In this document: one piece after another, positions 34,688-43,863 of the stretch | Numbering within the stretch: position 1 is the first letter of the stretch | Layout: each line of letters opens with the position of its first letter | Assembly (NCBI RefSeq): GCF_017301635.1 | Contig: NZ_CP071091.1 | Location: 8,734,501-8,798,500 of the forward strand | Length of the DNA stretch: 64,000 bases | Reading direction: 5' to 3' | Source: Myxococcus landrumus | GTDB taxonomy: Bacteria > Myxococcota > Myxococcia > Myxococcales > Myxococcaceae | Notes under the pieces: model-generated | What the model saw: only the letters and a program-made list of their open reading frames with translations | The model's database searches: none | What the model was told of the DNA's origin: nothing | Made by a program: the position numbers and the translations under genes

Positions 34688-34753
34688 TTGGCGTTGACGG
34701 CGCGAACTCGCGTCCCGGTTGGCGTTGACACCCCCCTGTCCCATGGCTTGAAT
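34688..34753 (+). promoter_or_regulatory. Predicted sigma70-type promoter with a repeated 11-mer
   Basis: TTGACA (34725-34730) and TTGAAT (34748-34753) are 17 bases apart, a fair -35/-10 pair 51 bases before the TIGR04551 gene. The 11-mer TTGGCGTTGAC occurs at 34688-34698 and again at 34719-34729, overlapping the -35; the 31-base period is close to three helical turns, so a regulator could bind both copies on one face. Confidence 0.5.
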
Positions 34754-34804
34754 CGCCCGCCTTTCCGACCCGGCCGCCCCGAGCGGCCCTGGAGATCGTT
34801 GCCC

Positions 34805-36631
34805 ATGTCTCACGTCCTGCTGGCGGCGCTGCTCGTCGCTTCCTCCACGGCCGCCGCCCAGGCGCCTGCCGGGAGCACGCCGCCGCCCGCTCCCGCCACG
34901 GAGTCCGCGCCGGCGCCCGCGCCCGCCACCTCCGCCGAGTCTCCAGCCGCCACCCCCGCGCAGCCCGCCGCCGCCCAGCCCCCCGCCACCGAGGGCGAAG
35001 CCGTCACCCGTGACGACCTGGAGGCCACCAAGCAGGAGCTGCGCGGAGAGATTCGCGCGGAGGCCGCCAAGCAGTCCCTCAACGGCGAGGAGTGGAGCGA
35101 GGAGTACCCCGAGGAGCAGCGCAAGCTGGAGATCTTCTCCCTCGACGGCTACTTCCGCCTGCGCCCCACGCTCTTCTACAAGTTCGACCTGGGCCGGCCG
35201 GTGGGTGTGCCGGAGATCTTCCCGCGCTCGCCTCGCGCTGGTGACCGCACCCAGGCCTTCGCCACCATGCGCCTGCGCCTGGACCCCACGTTCAACGTGT
35301 CCGAGCAGGTCCGCGTCAAGCTGCAGGTGGACGGCCTGGACAACATGGTCATGGGCTCCTCGCCGGACACGCTCTACCCGGGCCAGCAGCGCAACCTCTT
35401 CACCATCTTCTCCGAGGACCAGGAGTCGCTGGGTGACACGCTGTCGGACTCCATCAAGCTGCGCCGCGCCTACGGCGAGGTGAACACCCCGGTGGGCATC
35501 CTGCGCTTCGGCCGCATGGGCAGCCAGTGGGGCCTGGGCATGCTGCGCAACGACGGCAACTGCTTCGACTGCGACTACGGCGACACCGTGGACCGCATCC
35601 AGTTCGTCACCGAGCCGTTCGCCGGCTGGTACATCACGCCGATGCTGGACTTCAACGCGGAGGGCACCGTCGACAAGAAGGAAGCCCAGGGCGAGCCCAT
35701 CGACCTGACGAACGCGGATGACGCCCACAGCTGGGTGCTGGCCATCGCCCGCCGCGACACCGACGCGCAGATTCGCTCCAAGCTGGAGAACAACCAGGGC
35801 GTGCTCCAGTACGGCCTGCACTTCGCCTGGCGCACGCAGCGCTACCAGGACACGCTGGACGCCAACGGCAACCCGAGCGGCTTCATCCCCCGCGACGCGT
35901 CGCTGTACATCCCGGACTTCTGGCTGCGCTACGAGGAGCGCAACTGGCGGGTGGAGTTCGAGCTCGCCGCGGTGCTCGGCAAGATTGGCAACCGCGCGCT
36001 CATCCCCGGCGAGACGTCGTTCAACCAGAGCCTGGATGTGACGCAGTTCGGCGGCGTGGCCCAGGGTGAGGTGAAGTTCCTGGACCAGAAGCTGTCGCTG
36101 AACCTGGAGCTGGGCTTCGCCTCGGGTGACAAGGCGCCGGGCTTCGGCAACTACCCGGGCCGGAAGAATGGCCCGAACTCGGACCGCTTCTACCCCGAGC
36201 GCGGTGACGTGGAAGGCCCCCAGTACCGCTGCGACAGCGGTGGCTGCTCCGACAAGGACATCCGCAACTTCCGCTTCAACCGCGACTACCGCGTCGACCT
36301 CATCCTGTGGCGTGAGCTGATTGGCGGCATCACCGACGCGTTCTACGTGCGTCCGTCCGCGAAGTACTCGGTGGCGCCGGGCATCGACCTGTGGGGCCGC
36401 ATCATCTACTCGCAGGCCATCTACTCCGAGTCGACGCCGTCCTCGCTCAACAAGTCCCTGGGCCTCGAGCTGAACGCGGGCGTGGACTACGCCTCCGAGG
36501 ACGGCTTCATCGCGGGCGTCGCGTACGGCATCCTCTTCCCGATGTCGGGCCTGGAGGCGTTCAACCTGGATCCCCAGGTCGACCTGCAGACGCCGCACAC
36601 CGTGCGCGGCTGGCTGGGCATCAAGTTCTAG
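34805..36631 (+). CDS. TIGR04551-like outer-membrane protein, porin-like
   Basis: 608 residues from the ATG at 34805. A signal peptide (about 1-19, AAAQ) leads to a long alanine/proline linker (20-70) and a short coiled-coil (TRDDLEATKQELRGEIRAE). The remainder (about 100-608) alternates polar/aromatic strands typical of an outer-membrane beta-barrel (e.g. FSLDGYFRLRPTLFYKF, VRVKLQVDGLDNM, WRVEFELAAVLGKIG, SLNLELGFASG) and ends with a phenylalanine (GWLGIKF), the usual barrel end signal. I recall this as the TIGR04551 family of Myxococcales; the function is not known. Two bases separate it from the LptM-like gene and it probably heads that operon. Confidence 0.8.
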   Translation: MSHVLLAALLVASSTAAAQAPAGSTPPPAPATESAPAPAPATSAESPAATPAQPAAAQPPATEGEAVTRDDLEATKQELRGEIRAEAAKQSLNGEEWSEEYPEEQRKLEIFSLDGYFRLRPTLFYKFDLGRPVGVPEIFPRSPRAGDRTQAFATMRLRLDPTFNVSEQVRVKLQVDGLDNMVMGSSPDTLYPGQQRNLFTIFSEDQESLGDTLSDSIKLRRAYGEVNTPVGILRFGRMGSQWGLGMLRNDGNCFDCDYGDTVDRIQFVTEPFAGWYITPMLDFNAEGTVDKKEAQGEPIDLTNADDAHSWVLAIARRDTDAQIRSKLENNQGVLQYGLHFAWRTQRYQDTLDANGNPSGFIPRDASLYIPDFWLRYEERNWRVEFELAAVLGKIGNRALIPGETSFNQSLDVTQFGGVAQGEVKFLDQKLSLNLELGFASGDKAPGFGNYPGRKNGPNSDRFYPERGDVEGPQYRCDSGGCSDKDIRNFRFNRDYRVDLILWRELIGGITDAFYVRPSAKYSVAPGIDLWGRIIYSQAIYSESTPSSLNKSLGLELNAGVDYASEDGFIAGVAYGILFPMSGLEAFNLDPQVDLQTPHTVRGWLGIKF

Positions 36632-36633
36632 CC

Positions 36634-36873
36634 ATGTCCCGGGCCCTCACGTCGCTGAGTGTCGCCGCCATCCTGGCGTTGGGGATGGTGGCGTGCGGCA
36701 TCAAGGGGGCCCCGAAGCCGCCCCTGGCGGCACCGGTCCCGGCGACGGAGACACCTCCGCCGCCGTCGGACACGGAGCAGACGAGCGTGGAGACCGTGGG
36801 GCCGTCCCTGATGGCCACGACGGACGCTGGAATCCTCACGCCCACGCCCATCGAAGACGCGGGTTCCCCGTGA
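36634..36873 (+). CDS. Small LptM/YifL-like lipoprotein
   Basis: 79 residues. A signal sequence ends in the lipobox ALGMVACG (Cys21), followed by GIKGAPKPPLAAPV, which resembles the CG-x-KG-P motif of YifL/LptM. LptM is a small outer-membrane lipoprotein that helps assemble the LptDE lipopolysaccharide translocon, and in Enterobacteria it is encoded beside dapF, also a lysine-pathway gene; here it sits beside lysA. The rest is a flexible proline/threonine tail. Its stop overlaps the lysA GTG start by GTGA (36870-36873). The short length makes the name tentative. Confidence 0.7.
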   Translation: MSRALTSLSVAAILALGMVACGIKGAPKPPLAAPVPATETPPPPSDTEQTSVETVGPSLMATTDAGILTPTPIEDAGSP

Positions 36874-38114
36874 GTTCATTCGCCTTTCGCAAGGGCGTGC
36901 TGCACGCGGAGAAGGTTCCGCTGCCCGCCATCGCCGACGCGGTGGGCACGCCCACCTATGTCTATTCCACCGACGCCCTGACGCGGCACTTCCTCGCCGT
37001 GTCAGAGGCCTTCGCCGAGGCACGGCCCCTGGTCTGCTACTCGGTGAAGGCCAACTCCAACCTGGCCATCCTCAAGCTGTTCGCGGGGCTGGGCGGAGGC
37101 TTCGACATCGTCTCTGGCGGAGAGCTGGCCCGCGTGAAGCACGCGGGAGGCGACCCGGCGAAGACGGTGTTCGCGGGGGTGGGCAAGACGGCGGAGGAGA
37201 TGGAGGCCGCGCTCGCCGCTGGCATCCTGTTGTTCAACGTGGAGAGCGCCGAGGAGCTGGAGGCGCTGGACGCGGTGGGCCGTCGCCTGGGCCTGCGCGC
37301 GCCGTTCGCGTTGCGGGTCAACCCAGAGGTGGATGCGCGCACGCACCGCTACATCGCCACGGGCCTGAAGACGTCCAAGTTCGGCGTGCCCTTCGAGGAG
37401 GCGGTGGCGCTGTACGCGCGCTCGCGGAAGATGAAGGGCGTGCGGGCCGCGGGGCTGGACTGCCACATCGGCTCGCAGCTCACGCAGAGCGCGCCCCTTC
37501 GCGCGGCGCTCACGAAGGTCGCGGGGCTGTACCAGGCGCTCAAGTCCCAGAAGCACGCGCTGGAGTACCTGGACGTGGGTGGGGGCCTGGGAATCACGTA
37601 CGTGGACGAGACGCCCCCTTCCGCCGCCGAGTACGCCCGCGTGGTGCGCGAGACGACGAAGGACACGGGCGCGCGCCTGGTGCTGGAGCCGGGACGTTCA
37701 CTGGTGGGCAACGCGGGCGTGCTGCTCACGCGCGTGCTGTACCGCAAGCAGACACCCGCGCGGCGCTTCGCCGTCGTGGATGCGGGGATGAACGACCTCC
37801 TGCGTCCGGCGCTCTACGAGGCCCACCACGGCTTCGTCCCGCTGGTGAAGCGGCGAGGCGGCAAGGCGGTGGAGGTGGACGTCGTGGGGCCGGTGTGTGA
37901 GTCCACCGATGTGCTGGCCAAGGCCCGCTCCCTGGTCCTCCCCCAAGCGGGCGAGCTGTATGCCTTTCTCAGCGCGGGGGCCTACGGGATGAGCATGGCC
38001 TCCAACTACAACTCCCGTCCTCGCCCGGCCGAGGTGCTGGTGGACGGCGAGGCGTGGCGGGTGGTTCGGGAGCGGGAGCGCACCGAGGATCTCTGGCGCG
38101 GCGAGCGGGCCTGA
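36870..38114 (+). CDS. lysA: Diaminopimelate decarboxylase
   Basis: 414 residues from the GTG at 36870, chosen because it gives SSFAFRKGVLHAEKV as in LysA proteins; longer frames into the previous gene have no support. The PLP lysine is Lys60 in VCYSVKANSN; other signature pieces are GFDIVSGGELARV (about 75-87), HIGSQL (about 200-205), the glycine loop YLDVGGGLGI (about 233-242) and EPGRSLVG (about 272-279), with GPVCESTDVLA and YGMSMASNYNSRPRP at the end. It decarboxylates meso-diaminopimelate to lysine, the last step of the pathway. It is followed by dapA after 16 bases, in a lys/dap operon. Confidence 0.97.
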   Translation: MSSFAFRKGVLHAEKVPLPAIADAVGTPTYVYSTDALTRHFLAVSEAFAEARPLVCYSVKANSNLAILKLFAGLGGGFDIVSGGELARVKHAGGDPAKTVFAGVGKTAEEMEAALAAGILLFNVESAEELEALDAVGRRLGLRAPFALRVNPEVDARTHRYIATGLKTSKFGVPFEEAVALYARSRKMKGVRAAGLDCHIGSQLTQSAPLRAALTKVAGLYQALKSQKHALEYLDVGGGLGITYVDETPPSAAEYARVVRETTKDTGARLVLEPGRSLVGNAGVLLTRVLYRKQTPARRFAVVDAGMNDLLRPALYEAHHGFVPLVKRRGGKAVEVDVVGPVCESTDVLAKARSLVLPQAGELYAFLSAGAYGMSMASNYNSRPRPAEVLVDGEAWRVVRERERTEDLWRGERA

Positions 38115-38130
38115 ACATATAAGCCCCAGC

Positions 38131-39018
38131 ATGATGACCTTCGAAGGCTCGATGACGGCGCTGGCCACCCCGTTCCGGAATGGCGCGCTGGATGAGTCGG
38201 CGTTCCGGGCGCTGGTTCGCCAGCAAATCGAGGGCGGAACCAGCGTGCTGGTTCCCATGGGCACCACGGGCGAGTCCGTCACCATGACGGCGGACGAGCG
38301 GGCCCGCGCGGTGCGCGTGGTGGTGGACGAGGCCCAAGGCCGCGTGAAGGTGGTGGGCGGCGCGGGCTCCAACAACACCGCGGAGGTCATCGAGAGCGTG
38401 GCGCGCGTGCGCGACGCCGGAGCGGATGGCTCGCTCATCGTCACGCCGTACTACAACAAGCCCACGCAGGCGGGGATGGTGGAGCACTTCCGCGCGGTGG
38501 CGCGTGCTCATCCGGGCTTCCCCATCATCGCGTACAACGTTCCGGGCCGCACGGGTGTGGACCTGCTGCCGGAGACGATGCTGCGCCTGTGTGACATCCC
38601 GGAGGTGGTGGCCATCAAGGAGGCCACCGGCAACATGGCTCGCGCCGTGGACCTCCTGGAGAAGTGCGGCGACCGGCTGACGCTGCTGTCCGGCGACGAC
38701 TTCACGGTGCTGCCCTTCATCGCGTGTGGCGGCAAGGGCGTCATCTCCGTCTCGTCCAACCTGGCGCCCCGGATGATGGCGGACCTGGTGGCGCTGGCGC
38801 GCGCGGGTGACATGGCCAAGGCGCGCGAGCTCCAGGTGAAGATGAACAACCTGCACCGGCTGCTCTTCATCGAGTCCAGCCCCATCCCCGTGAAGTGGGG
38901 ATTGCACCTCTTGGGTCTCTTCGGGCCGGAGGTGCGGCTGCCGCTGGTGCCCATGACGGAGCCCCAGGCGGCGAAGCTGGGCGAGGAGCTGCGGCTCCTG
39001 GGACTCCTGAAGCGCTGA
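38131..39018 (+). CDS. dapA: 4-hydroxy-tetrahydrodipicolinate synthase
   Basis: 295 residues. The start is the first of two ATGs ([15 protein letters not shown]). The Schiff-base Lys163 lies in [10 protein letters not shown], Tyr135 in [11 protein letters not shown] and the substrate loop GTTGES at 44-49, all as in DapA. It condenses pyruvate with aspartate semialdehyde to make the first committed intermediate of the diaminopimelate/lysine pathway, needed for peptidoglycan. It follows lysA by 16 bases and precedes dapB by 31 bases, so the three are very likely cotranscribed. Confidence 0.97.
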   Translation: MMTFEGSMTALATPFRNGALDESAFRALVRQQIEGGTSVLVPMGTTGESVTMTADERARAVRVVVDEAQGRVKVVGGAGSNNTAEVIESVARVRDAGADGSLIVTPYYNKPTQAGMVEHFRAVARAHPGFPIIAYNVPGRTGVDLLPETMLRLCDIPEVVAIKEATGNMARAVDLLEKCGDRLTLLSGDDFTVLPFIACGGKGVISVSSNLAPRMMADLVALARAGDMAKARELQVKMNNLHRLLFIESSPIPVKWGLHLLGLFGPEVRLPLVPMTEPQAAKLGEELRLLGLLKR

Positions 39019-39049
39019 GCGCCACGAGCGACGTGAGGAGCGCGGCCAC

Positions 39050-39865
39050 ATGATTCGCATCGTCATCACCGGCATCACCGGACGCATGGGCAGCACGCTG
39101 CTGCGGCTGGCTCGCGACACGGCGGACTTGCGGGTGGTGGGCGCCACGGAGCGGCCCGGCAGCAGCGCGGTGGGGCTGGACGCGGGGCTCGCCGCGAGGC
39201 TGGGCGCGCTGGAGGTGCAGGTGGTGGACGACCTGGGCCGCGCGCTGGACCAGGCGCCGGCGGACGTGGTCATCGACTTCACCGGCGCCGAGGTGAGCGT
39301 GGGCCACGCGAAGGCGTGCGCGGCGCGCGGCGTGGCCTTCGTGTGTGGCTCCACGGGCTTCTCTCCCGAGGGACAGGCGGAGCTGGCCGCGTGCGCGAAG
39401 GCGATTCCCATCGTCGCCGCGCCCAACATGTCGGTGGGCGTCAACCTGGTCATCCGCGTGGCCGCGGAGCTGGCGCGGGTGCTGGGGCCGGGCTTCGACG
39501 TGGAGGTGCTGGAAGCGCACCACCGCATGAAGAAGGACGCGCCCAGCGGCACCGCCCTGCGGCTGGCGGAGGTGCTGGCCTCCTCGCTGGGTCGCACGCA
39601 GGAGGACCTGACGTTCTCCCGCCATGGGCAGATTGGCGCGCGCCCCGCCCAGGAGATTGGCGTGCAGACGCTGCGCGGCGGCGACGTGGTGGGTGAGCAC
39701 ACCGTGTATTTCTTCGGCGAGGGCGAGCGCATCGAGCTCACGCACCGCGCCACCAGCAGGGACCAGTTCGGCCTGGGCGCGCTGCGCGCCGCGCGTTGGG
39801 TGGTGGGCCGCCCGCCGGGGCTGTATGACATGGCCGACGTGCTCGGCTTCCAGAGGACCTCATGA
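39050..39865 (+). CDS. dapB: 4-hydroxy-tetrahydrodipicolinate reductase
   Basis: 271 residues. The NAD(P)-binding loop is [14 protein letters not shown] (about 6-19); the active site has [20 protein letters not shown] (about 155-174; shown here as [14 protein letters not shown]), with the conserved His-His and Lys. [10 protein letters not shown] and FVCGSTGF are also family features. It reduces hydroxy-tetrahydrodipicolinate to tetrahydrodipicolinate, the second pathway step. Overlaps the next gene by ATGA (39862-39865). Confidence 0.97.
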   Translation: MIRIVITGITGRMGSTLLRLARDTADLRVVGATERPGSSAVGLDAGLAARLGALEVQVVDDLGRALDQAPADVVIDFTGAEVSVGHAKACAARGVAFVCGSTGFSPEGQAELAACAKAIPIVAAPNMSVGVNLVIRVAAELARVLGPGFDVEVLEAHHRMKKDAPSGTALRLAEVLASSLGRTQEDLTFSRHGQIGARPAQEIGVQTLRGGDVVGEHTVYFFGEGERIELTHRATSRDQFGLGALRAARWVVGRPPGLYDMADVLGFQRTS

Positions 39866-40635
39866 CCACCGCCCGCTACTGCCGCTTCCTTCACGAGGGC
39901 CGGTCGAACCATGGCCGCGTCGAGGGCTCCGAGGTGGTGGTGCTCTCCTCGGCCCCCTGGCTGAGCGGGGCCAAGGACACCGGCATCCGCCGCTCGCTGT
40001 CCGCGGTGACGCTGCTGGTGCCCTCGGACGCGTCGAAGGTCGTCTGCGTCGGGCAGAACTACCGCAAGCACGCGGAGGAGATGGGCAAGCCCGTCCCCAC
40101 CGAGCCGCTCATCTTCATCAAGCCCTCCACCGCGCTCAACGGGCCGGGCTCGCCCATCCGCATTCCCAAGGCGAGCCAGGAGGTCCACTACGAGGCGGAG
40201 CTGGCGCTCGTCATCGGTGAGCGGCTGAAGAACGCCGACGAGATGACGGCGGCTCGCGCCATCTGGGGCCTGACGTGTTTCAACGACGTCACCGCGCGCG
40301 ACATCCAGAAGCGCGAGATTCAGCACGCCCGCGCCAAGGGCTATGACACCTTCGCGTGCGCGGGGCCGTGGGCGGTGACGGGCCTGTCGCCGCTGGACCT
40401 CCAGATTTCCTGCCGGGTGAACGGGCAGGTGCGCCAGGACAGCCGCACGTCGGACATGGTCTTCAGCCCCGCTCGCCTGGTGGCCTTCATCTCCCAAATC
40501 ATGACGCTGTTGCCCGGGGACATGGTCAGCACGGGCACGCCCTCGGGGGTAGGGAAGCTGTCGGCCGGTGACTCGGTGGAGGTGGAGGTGGAGGGAATCG
40601 GGACGCTGCTCAATCCAGTTGAGATGGAGCCGTGA
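39862..40635 (+). CDS. Fumarylacetoacetate hydrolase family protein
   Basis: 257 residues. The FAH fold is clear: [19 protein letters not shown] (about 61-79), [28 protein letters not shown] (about 111-123, metal-binding Glu), [15 protein letters not shown] and TGTPSGVG (about 229-236). Such proteins cleave acyl-pyruvates or decarboxylate oxaloacetate, and some act as 2-hydroxyhepta-diene dioate isomerases. The substrate cannot be told, but the place between dapB and folK, with 4-base overlaps on both sides, suggests clean-up of keto-acids connected with pyruvate/oxaloacetate chemistry in the lysine pathway (inference). Confidence 0.9.
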   Translation: MTTARYCRFLHEGRSNHGRVEGSEVVVLSSAPWLSGAKDTGIRRSLSAVTLLVPSDASKVVCVGQNYRKHAEEMGKPVPTEPLIFIKPSTALNGPGSPIRIPKASQEVHYEAELALVIGERLKNADEMTAARAIWGLTCFNDVTARDIQKREIQHARAKGYDTFACAGPWAVTGLSPLDLQISCRVNGQVRQDSRTSDMVFSPARLVAFISQIMTLLPGDMVSTGTPSGVGKLSAGDSVEVEVEGIGTLLNPVEMEP

Positions 40636-41156
40636 GCACCCTTGTCTACGTTGGATTGGGCTCGAACGAGGGGGACCGCGAGTCCCACCTCGTCGCCGCC
40701 TTGACCGCGCTGTCCCGCATCGACGCGGTGGCGGTGCTTCATTGTTCCTCGCTCTTCGACAGCGCGCCCGTGGGGCCGCCGCAGCCACGCTTCCTCAACG
40801 CGGTGGTGGCGCTGGAGTGTGATTTGTCGCCCCAGCGCCTGCTGTGCATCCTTCAGCAGATAGAGAAGGACCTGGGCCGCAAGCGCGAGCTGCGGTGGGG
40901 GCCTCGCACCATCGACCTGGACATCCTCTTCTGGGAGGGGCAGGTGGTCGCGGACCCGCACCTCCAGGTGCCGCATCTGGAGCTGCACAAGCGTCGCTTC
41001 GCGCTGGAGCCGTTGGTGGAGCTGGCGCCTGAATTGCTGCACCCCGTGTTGGGGATGACGGTGAAGGAGCTCCTCGGGAAACTCGCCCCGCAGGATGTCC
41101 GGCGGAGTGAGGCCACGTGGTGGCCCGAAGCGAGCCTTCCGAGCAACGAGACATGA
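40632..41156 (+). CDS. folK: 2-amino-4-hydroxy-6-hydroxymethyldihydropteridine diphosphokinase
   Basis: 174 residues from a GTG at 40632. Family motifs: YVGLGSNEGDRESHL (about 6-20), the pterin site QPRFLNAVVAL and the ATP-magnesium motif RWGPRTIDLDILFW (about 94-107), then VPHLELHKRRFALEPL. It transfers pyrophosphate from ATP to the pterin, giving the substrate for dihydropteroate synthase (folate synthesis). The gene overlaps the FAH gene upstream by GTGA and the TPR gene downstream by ATGA (41153-41156). Folate is also used by the thyA-folA pair elsewhere in the window. Confidence 0.96.
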   Translation: MSTLVYVGLGSNEGDRESHLVAALTALSRIDAVAVLHCSSLFDSAPVGPPQPRFLNAVVALECDLSPQRLLCILQQIEKDLGRKRELRWGPRTIDLDILFWEGQVVADPHLQVPHLELHKRRFALEPLVELAPELLHPVLGMTVKELLGKLAPQDVRRSEATWWPEASLPSNET

Positions 41157-42517
41157 ACCTCCCCCTGGCCCTGGCCACCTTCGCGCTGCTGAGCGCCGAG
41201 CCCCCTTCTTCGCTGCCCCCTGGTCACCCGCCTGTCCCCCCGGGGACCCAGGTGTCGCCCGCCACGCCGTCCGCGGCTCAAGGTGGCGCGCTGCCGCAAG
41301 GCCATCCCGCCGTGGAGGGCGCGGCGCCTTCCGCGGGGATGCCGACGGGGCCGTTGCCCTCGGGGCACCCGCCGCTGTCGGGCACGGGCAAGGCGCCGCC
41401 GTCCGCGGAGGAGCTGCTCAAGCAGCTCGACTCGACGGAGGGGCTGAAGGACCGCGAGAAGACGTTTGAAATCGCGTCGTCGCTGGGGCGCCTCTACTAC
41501 CTGAATGGCCGCAACGCGGAGGCCATCACGTACCTGCAGCAGGCGGAGTCTCGCGCGAAGCCGGTGCGTGATGTGTTCCTCGCGCAGCGCAAGAAGCTGG
41601 GCAAGGCGCCGCTCGCGACGGCGGAGGCCGCGGGGTGTGGCTTCACGCCGGGGCAGGCGCTGGAGTCGCTGAGCGCGGTGGTGCAGGAGCGCGCGAAGAA
41701 GGGCGACGCGGCTGGGGCCGCGGCGTGTGCTCGCGCGGCGCTGGAGCCCTCGCTCGATGTCGGGGTGATGCGCGCCAACGCGCACTTCCTGGCCGGAGAT
41801 TCGGCGGCCGCGCTGGTGGCGTATGGCGCGGTGCTGGAGGTGGAGCCCAAGCACGAGGAGGCGCTGTTCGGCCGCTCCGCGCTCTTGTTCGAGACGAAGG
41901 GCGAGGACCTGGCGGCGCTGAAGCAGGCGAAGGAAGGGTTCGAGGCGGTGCAGGCGTCGCGTCCGGAGTCGTCGCGTGCGGCGGCGGCGAAGCGGCTGGC
42001 GGGGCTGGTGGACGAGACGGTGAAGGCGGGCGGCCGGGCGAAGCTGTTGGCGTCGCGCGCGGAGGACCGCCGCATCCGGTTGTCGCAGGCGCCGACGGGC
42101 CCCGCGCAGGATGCGCCGCGTCCGCTGACGCAGGAGATGGTGGACTCGGTGAAGAACACCGAGCGCACGCCGGAGCTCGAGCAGGGCCTGGCGAAGCTGG
42201 TGGAGGAGGGCGAGGAGCACCTGTCGAAGGGTCGCTTCAAGGAGGCGCTCGCCAACTACACGCGCGTGGTGCCGTTCCAGCCGGACAACGGCCGCGCGAA
42301 GGCGGGCATGGCCTGGGCGCTGGTGAGCCTGGAGCGTGAGATGGCGCCGCGAGTGTGGGGCGTGGCCATCCAGACGGCGCCCGCCGCGGTCGAGGCACTG
42401 GGCGATACGCTCAAGTCCAAGGGCGACGAGAAGGGCGCCAAGGCGCTGTGGCGGAAGCTGGCCGCGGACGCGCCCTCGTTCAACACGGCGGGGCTCCAGG
42501 CCAAGCTGTCGCAGTAG
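41153..42517 (+). CDS. TPR-like repeat protein with a proline/histidine-rich leader
   Basis: 454 residues from the ATG at 41153 (MNLPLALATFALLSAEPP), overlapping the folK stop. A weak N-terminal hydrophobic part could be a signal. Residues about 20-90 contain three copies of LP-x-GHP[PA] (LPPGHPPVPPG, LPQGHPAVEG, LPSGHPPLSG). The rest (about 95-454) is helical with TPR-like pairs, e.g. LYYLNGRNAEAITYLQQA, HFLAGDSAAALVAYGAVLEV, HLSKGRFKEALANYTRVV. Such scaffolds bind partners in the cytoplasm or periplasm. It ends the lys/dap/folK block. I cannot assign a role. Confidence 0.8.
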   Translation: MNLPLALATFALLSAEPPSSLPPGHPPVPPGTQVSPATPSAAQGGALPQGHPAVEGAAPSAGMPTGPLPSGHPPLSGTGKAPPSAEELLKQLDSTEGLKDREKTFEIASSLGRLYYLNGRNAEAITYLQQAESRAKPVRDVFLAQRKKLGKAPLATAEAAGCGFTPGQALESLSAVVQERAKKGDAAGAAACARAALEPSLDVGVMRANAHFLAGDSAAALVAYGAVLEVEPKHEEALFGRSALLFETKGEDLAALKQAKEGFEAVQASRPESSRAAAAKRLAGLVDETVKAGGRAKLLASRAEDRRIRLSQAPTGPAQDAPRPLTQEMVDSVKNTERTPELEQGLAKLVEEGEEHLSKGRFKEALANYTRVVPFQPDNGRAKAGMAWALVSLEREMAPRVWGVAIQTAPAAVEALGDTLKSKGDEKGAKALWRKLAADAPSFNTAGLQAKLSQ

Positions 42518-42623
42518 CTTCGAAGTCAGCGCCTCCGTCGTTTCACGGCAGGGGCGCGCCACGCCCGAATTCGCATGAAGGCGAGGGCACCGCGCCCAGT
42601 GGCCTGCGACGCGGGCTCGATAG

Positions 42624-42645
42624 GAGGCTCCGTGCGCGGAGCCTC
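42624..42645. terminator. Bidirectional hairpin between TPR and kpsF-like genes
   Basis: GAGGCTCC (42624-42631) pairs perfectly with GGAGCCTC (42638-42645) around GTGCGC, between the two convergent gene ends. Confidence 0.6.
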
Positions 42646-42658
42646 GGTCACCGCCGCT

Positions 42659-43717
42659 TCAGACGAACTTGGCGGCGAGCAGGTCCTGCACGTCGAGCAA
42701 GCCCACGGCGCGGCCCTCTGCGTCCACCACGGGGAGCTGGTCCACCTTCAGCTCGCGCATCTGCGCGGTGGCGGCCATCACCAGCGTCTCCGGCGTCACG
42801 CAGCGCGGGTTCTTCCCCATCACCTCGCGCACCGACACCGTGAAGTCCGTCCTGCCCTGCTCCACGCGGCGGCGCAGGTCTCCGTCGGTGAAGATGCCGA
42901 CCAGCCGCCCCTTGCGGTCCACGACGCACGCCGCGCCCGGACGGCCCGGCGTCTTCGTCATCACGCCCACCACCTCCGTCAGCGTCGCCGTGTCGCGCAC
43001 CAGCGGGTTGGTGTCCCCCGTGCGCATCAGCTCGAAGACGCGCTGCACGGAGCGCCCCAGCTTCCCACCCGGGTGAAGCAGCGCGTACTCGTCCGTGCCG
43101 AAGGTGCGCGAGCGCATCACCGCCATGACGAGCGCATCCCCCAGCGCATGCAGCGCGGCGGTGGACGCGGTGGGCACCATGCCCATGGGGCACGCCTCCT
43201 CGATGCGGCCGATGTCCAGCACTACGTCGGCGCCCTTCGCGAGCGCGCTGTTCGTGTCCCCCGTCAGCGCGATGACCGGCGTGGCCATGCGCTTGAAGGC
43301 GGGGAGCAGCCGCAGGAGTTCCTCCGTGGCGCCGCTGTTCGACATCGCGAGGATGACATCCCCGCGCGCCACGCGCCCCAAGTCCCCGTGCACCGCCTCC
43401 GCGGGGTGCAGGAACACCGAGCGGATGCCCGTGGAGGCGAGCGTGGCGGAGAGCTTCTGGCCGATGTGGCCCGCCTTCCCCATGCCCGTCACAATCACCT
43501 GACCCGCACATGCACGCACCAGCCGCGCCGCGCGCACGAAGGGCTGACCCAGCCCCGCCGTGGCACCCAGCACCGCGCGTGCCTCCACCTCCAGCACGTC
43601 CCGCGCGTACGCGAGCAGCGCCTCGTCGTCCGGCTCGGACGAGGGGGCCGGAGTGGAGCGACCGGGGAGGGCTCGCAAACGGGGCTTCTTGGCGGCGGCG
43701 CGGGAGGAACGAGGCAT
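42659..43717 (-). CDS. KpsF/GutQ-type sugar-phosphate isomerase (arabinose 5-phosphate isomerase-like)
   Basis: 352 residues from the ATG at 43717; longer in-frame upstream codons lack family similarity. A basic leader (1-28) precedes a SIS domain (about 60-200: VIVTGMGKAGHIGQKLSATL, ILAMSNSGATEELLRLLP, MVPTASTAALHALGDALV) and two CBS domains (about 220-350: NPLVRDTATLTEVVGVMTKT, GIFTDGDLRRRVEQG, LPVVDAEGRAVGLLDVQDLL). This is the domain order of KdsD/KpsF/GutQ, which make arabinose 5-phosphate for Kdo in lipopolysaccharide. It is divergent from the fsa-like gene and convergent with the TPR gene. Confidence 0.93.
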   Translation of the reverse strand: MPRSSRAAAKKPRLRALPGRSTPAPSSEPDDEALLAYARDVLEVEARAVLGATAGLGQPFVRAARLVRACAGQVIVTGMGKAGHIGQKLSATLASTGIRSVFLHPAEAVHGDLGRVARGDVILAMSNSGATEELLRLLPAFKRMATPVIALTGDTNSALAKGADVVLDIGRIEEACPMGMVPTASTAALHALGDALVMAVMRSRTFGTDEYALLHPGGKLGRSVQRVFELMRTGDTNPLVRDTATLTEVVGVMTKTPGRPGAACVVDRKGRLVGIFTDGDLRRRVEQGRTDFTVSVREVMGKNPRCVTPETLVMAATAQMRELKVDQLPVVDAEGRAVGLLDVQDLLAAKFV

Positions 43718-43863
43718 GGCGGCGGGTTCGCCTTGTAACCCCGGACACCTCGGGTGGCCACCCTTGACGCGTGGGGGGGCTTCGGTTACGCGCCTGCTCG
43801 CACGGCCCCCCAGGGCCGACCACATCGCCCCTCATTCATGGGGACATCCAGGAGAGTGACGAG

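Noticed and set aside
37969-40788. 939-codon minus-strand frame opposite the dapA-dapB-FAH region
   Set aside because: Its length reflects antisense openness in GC-rich DNA; dapA, dapB and the FAH gene are certain on the plus strand.
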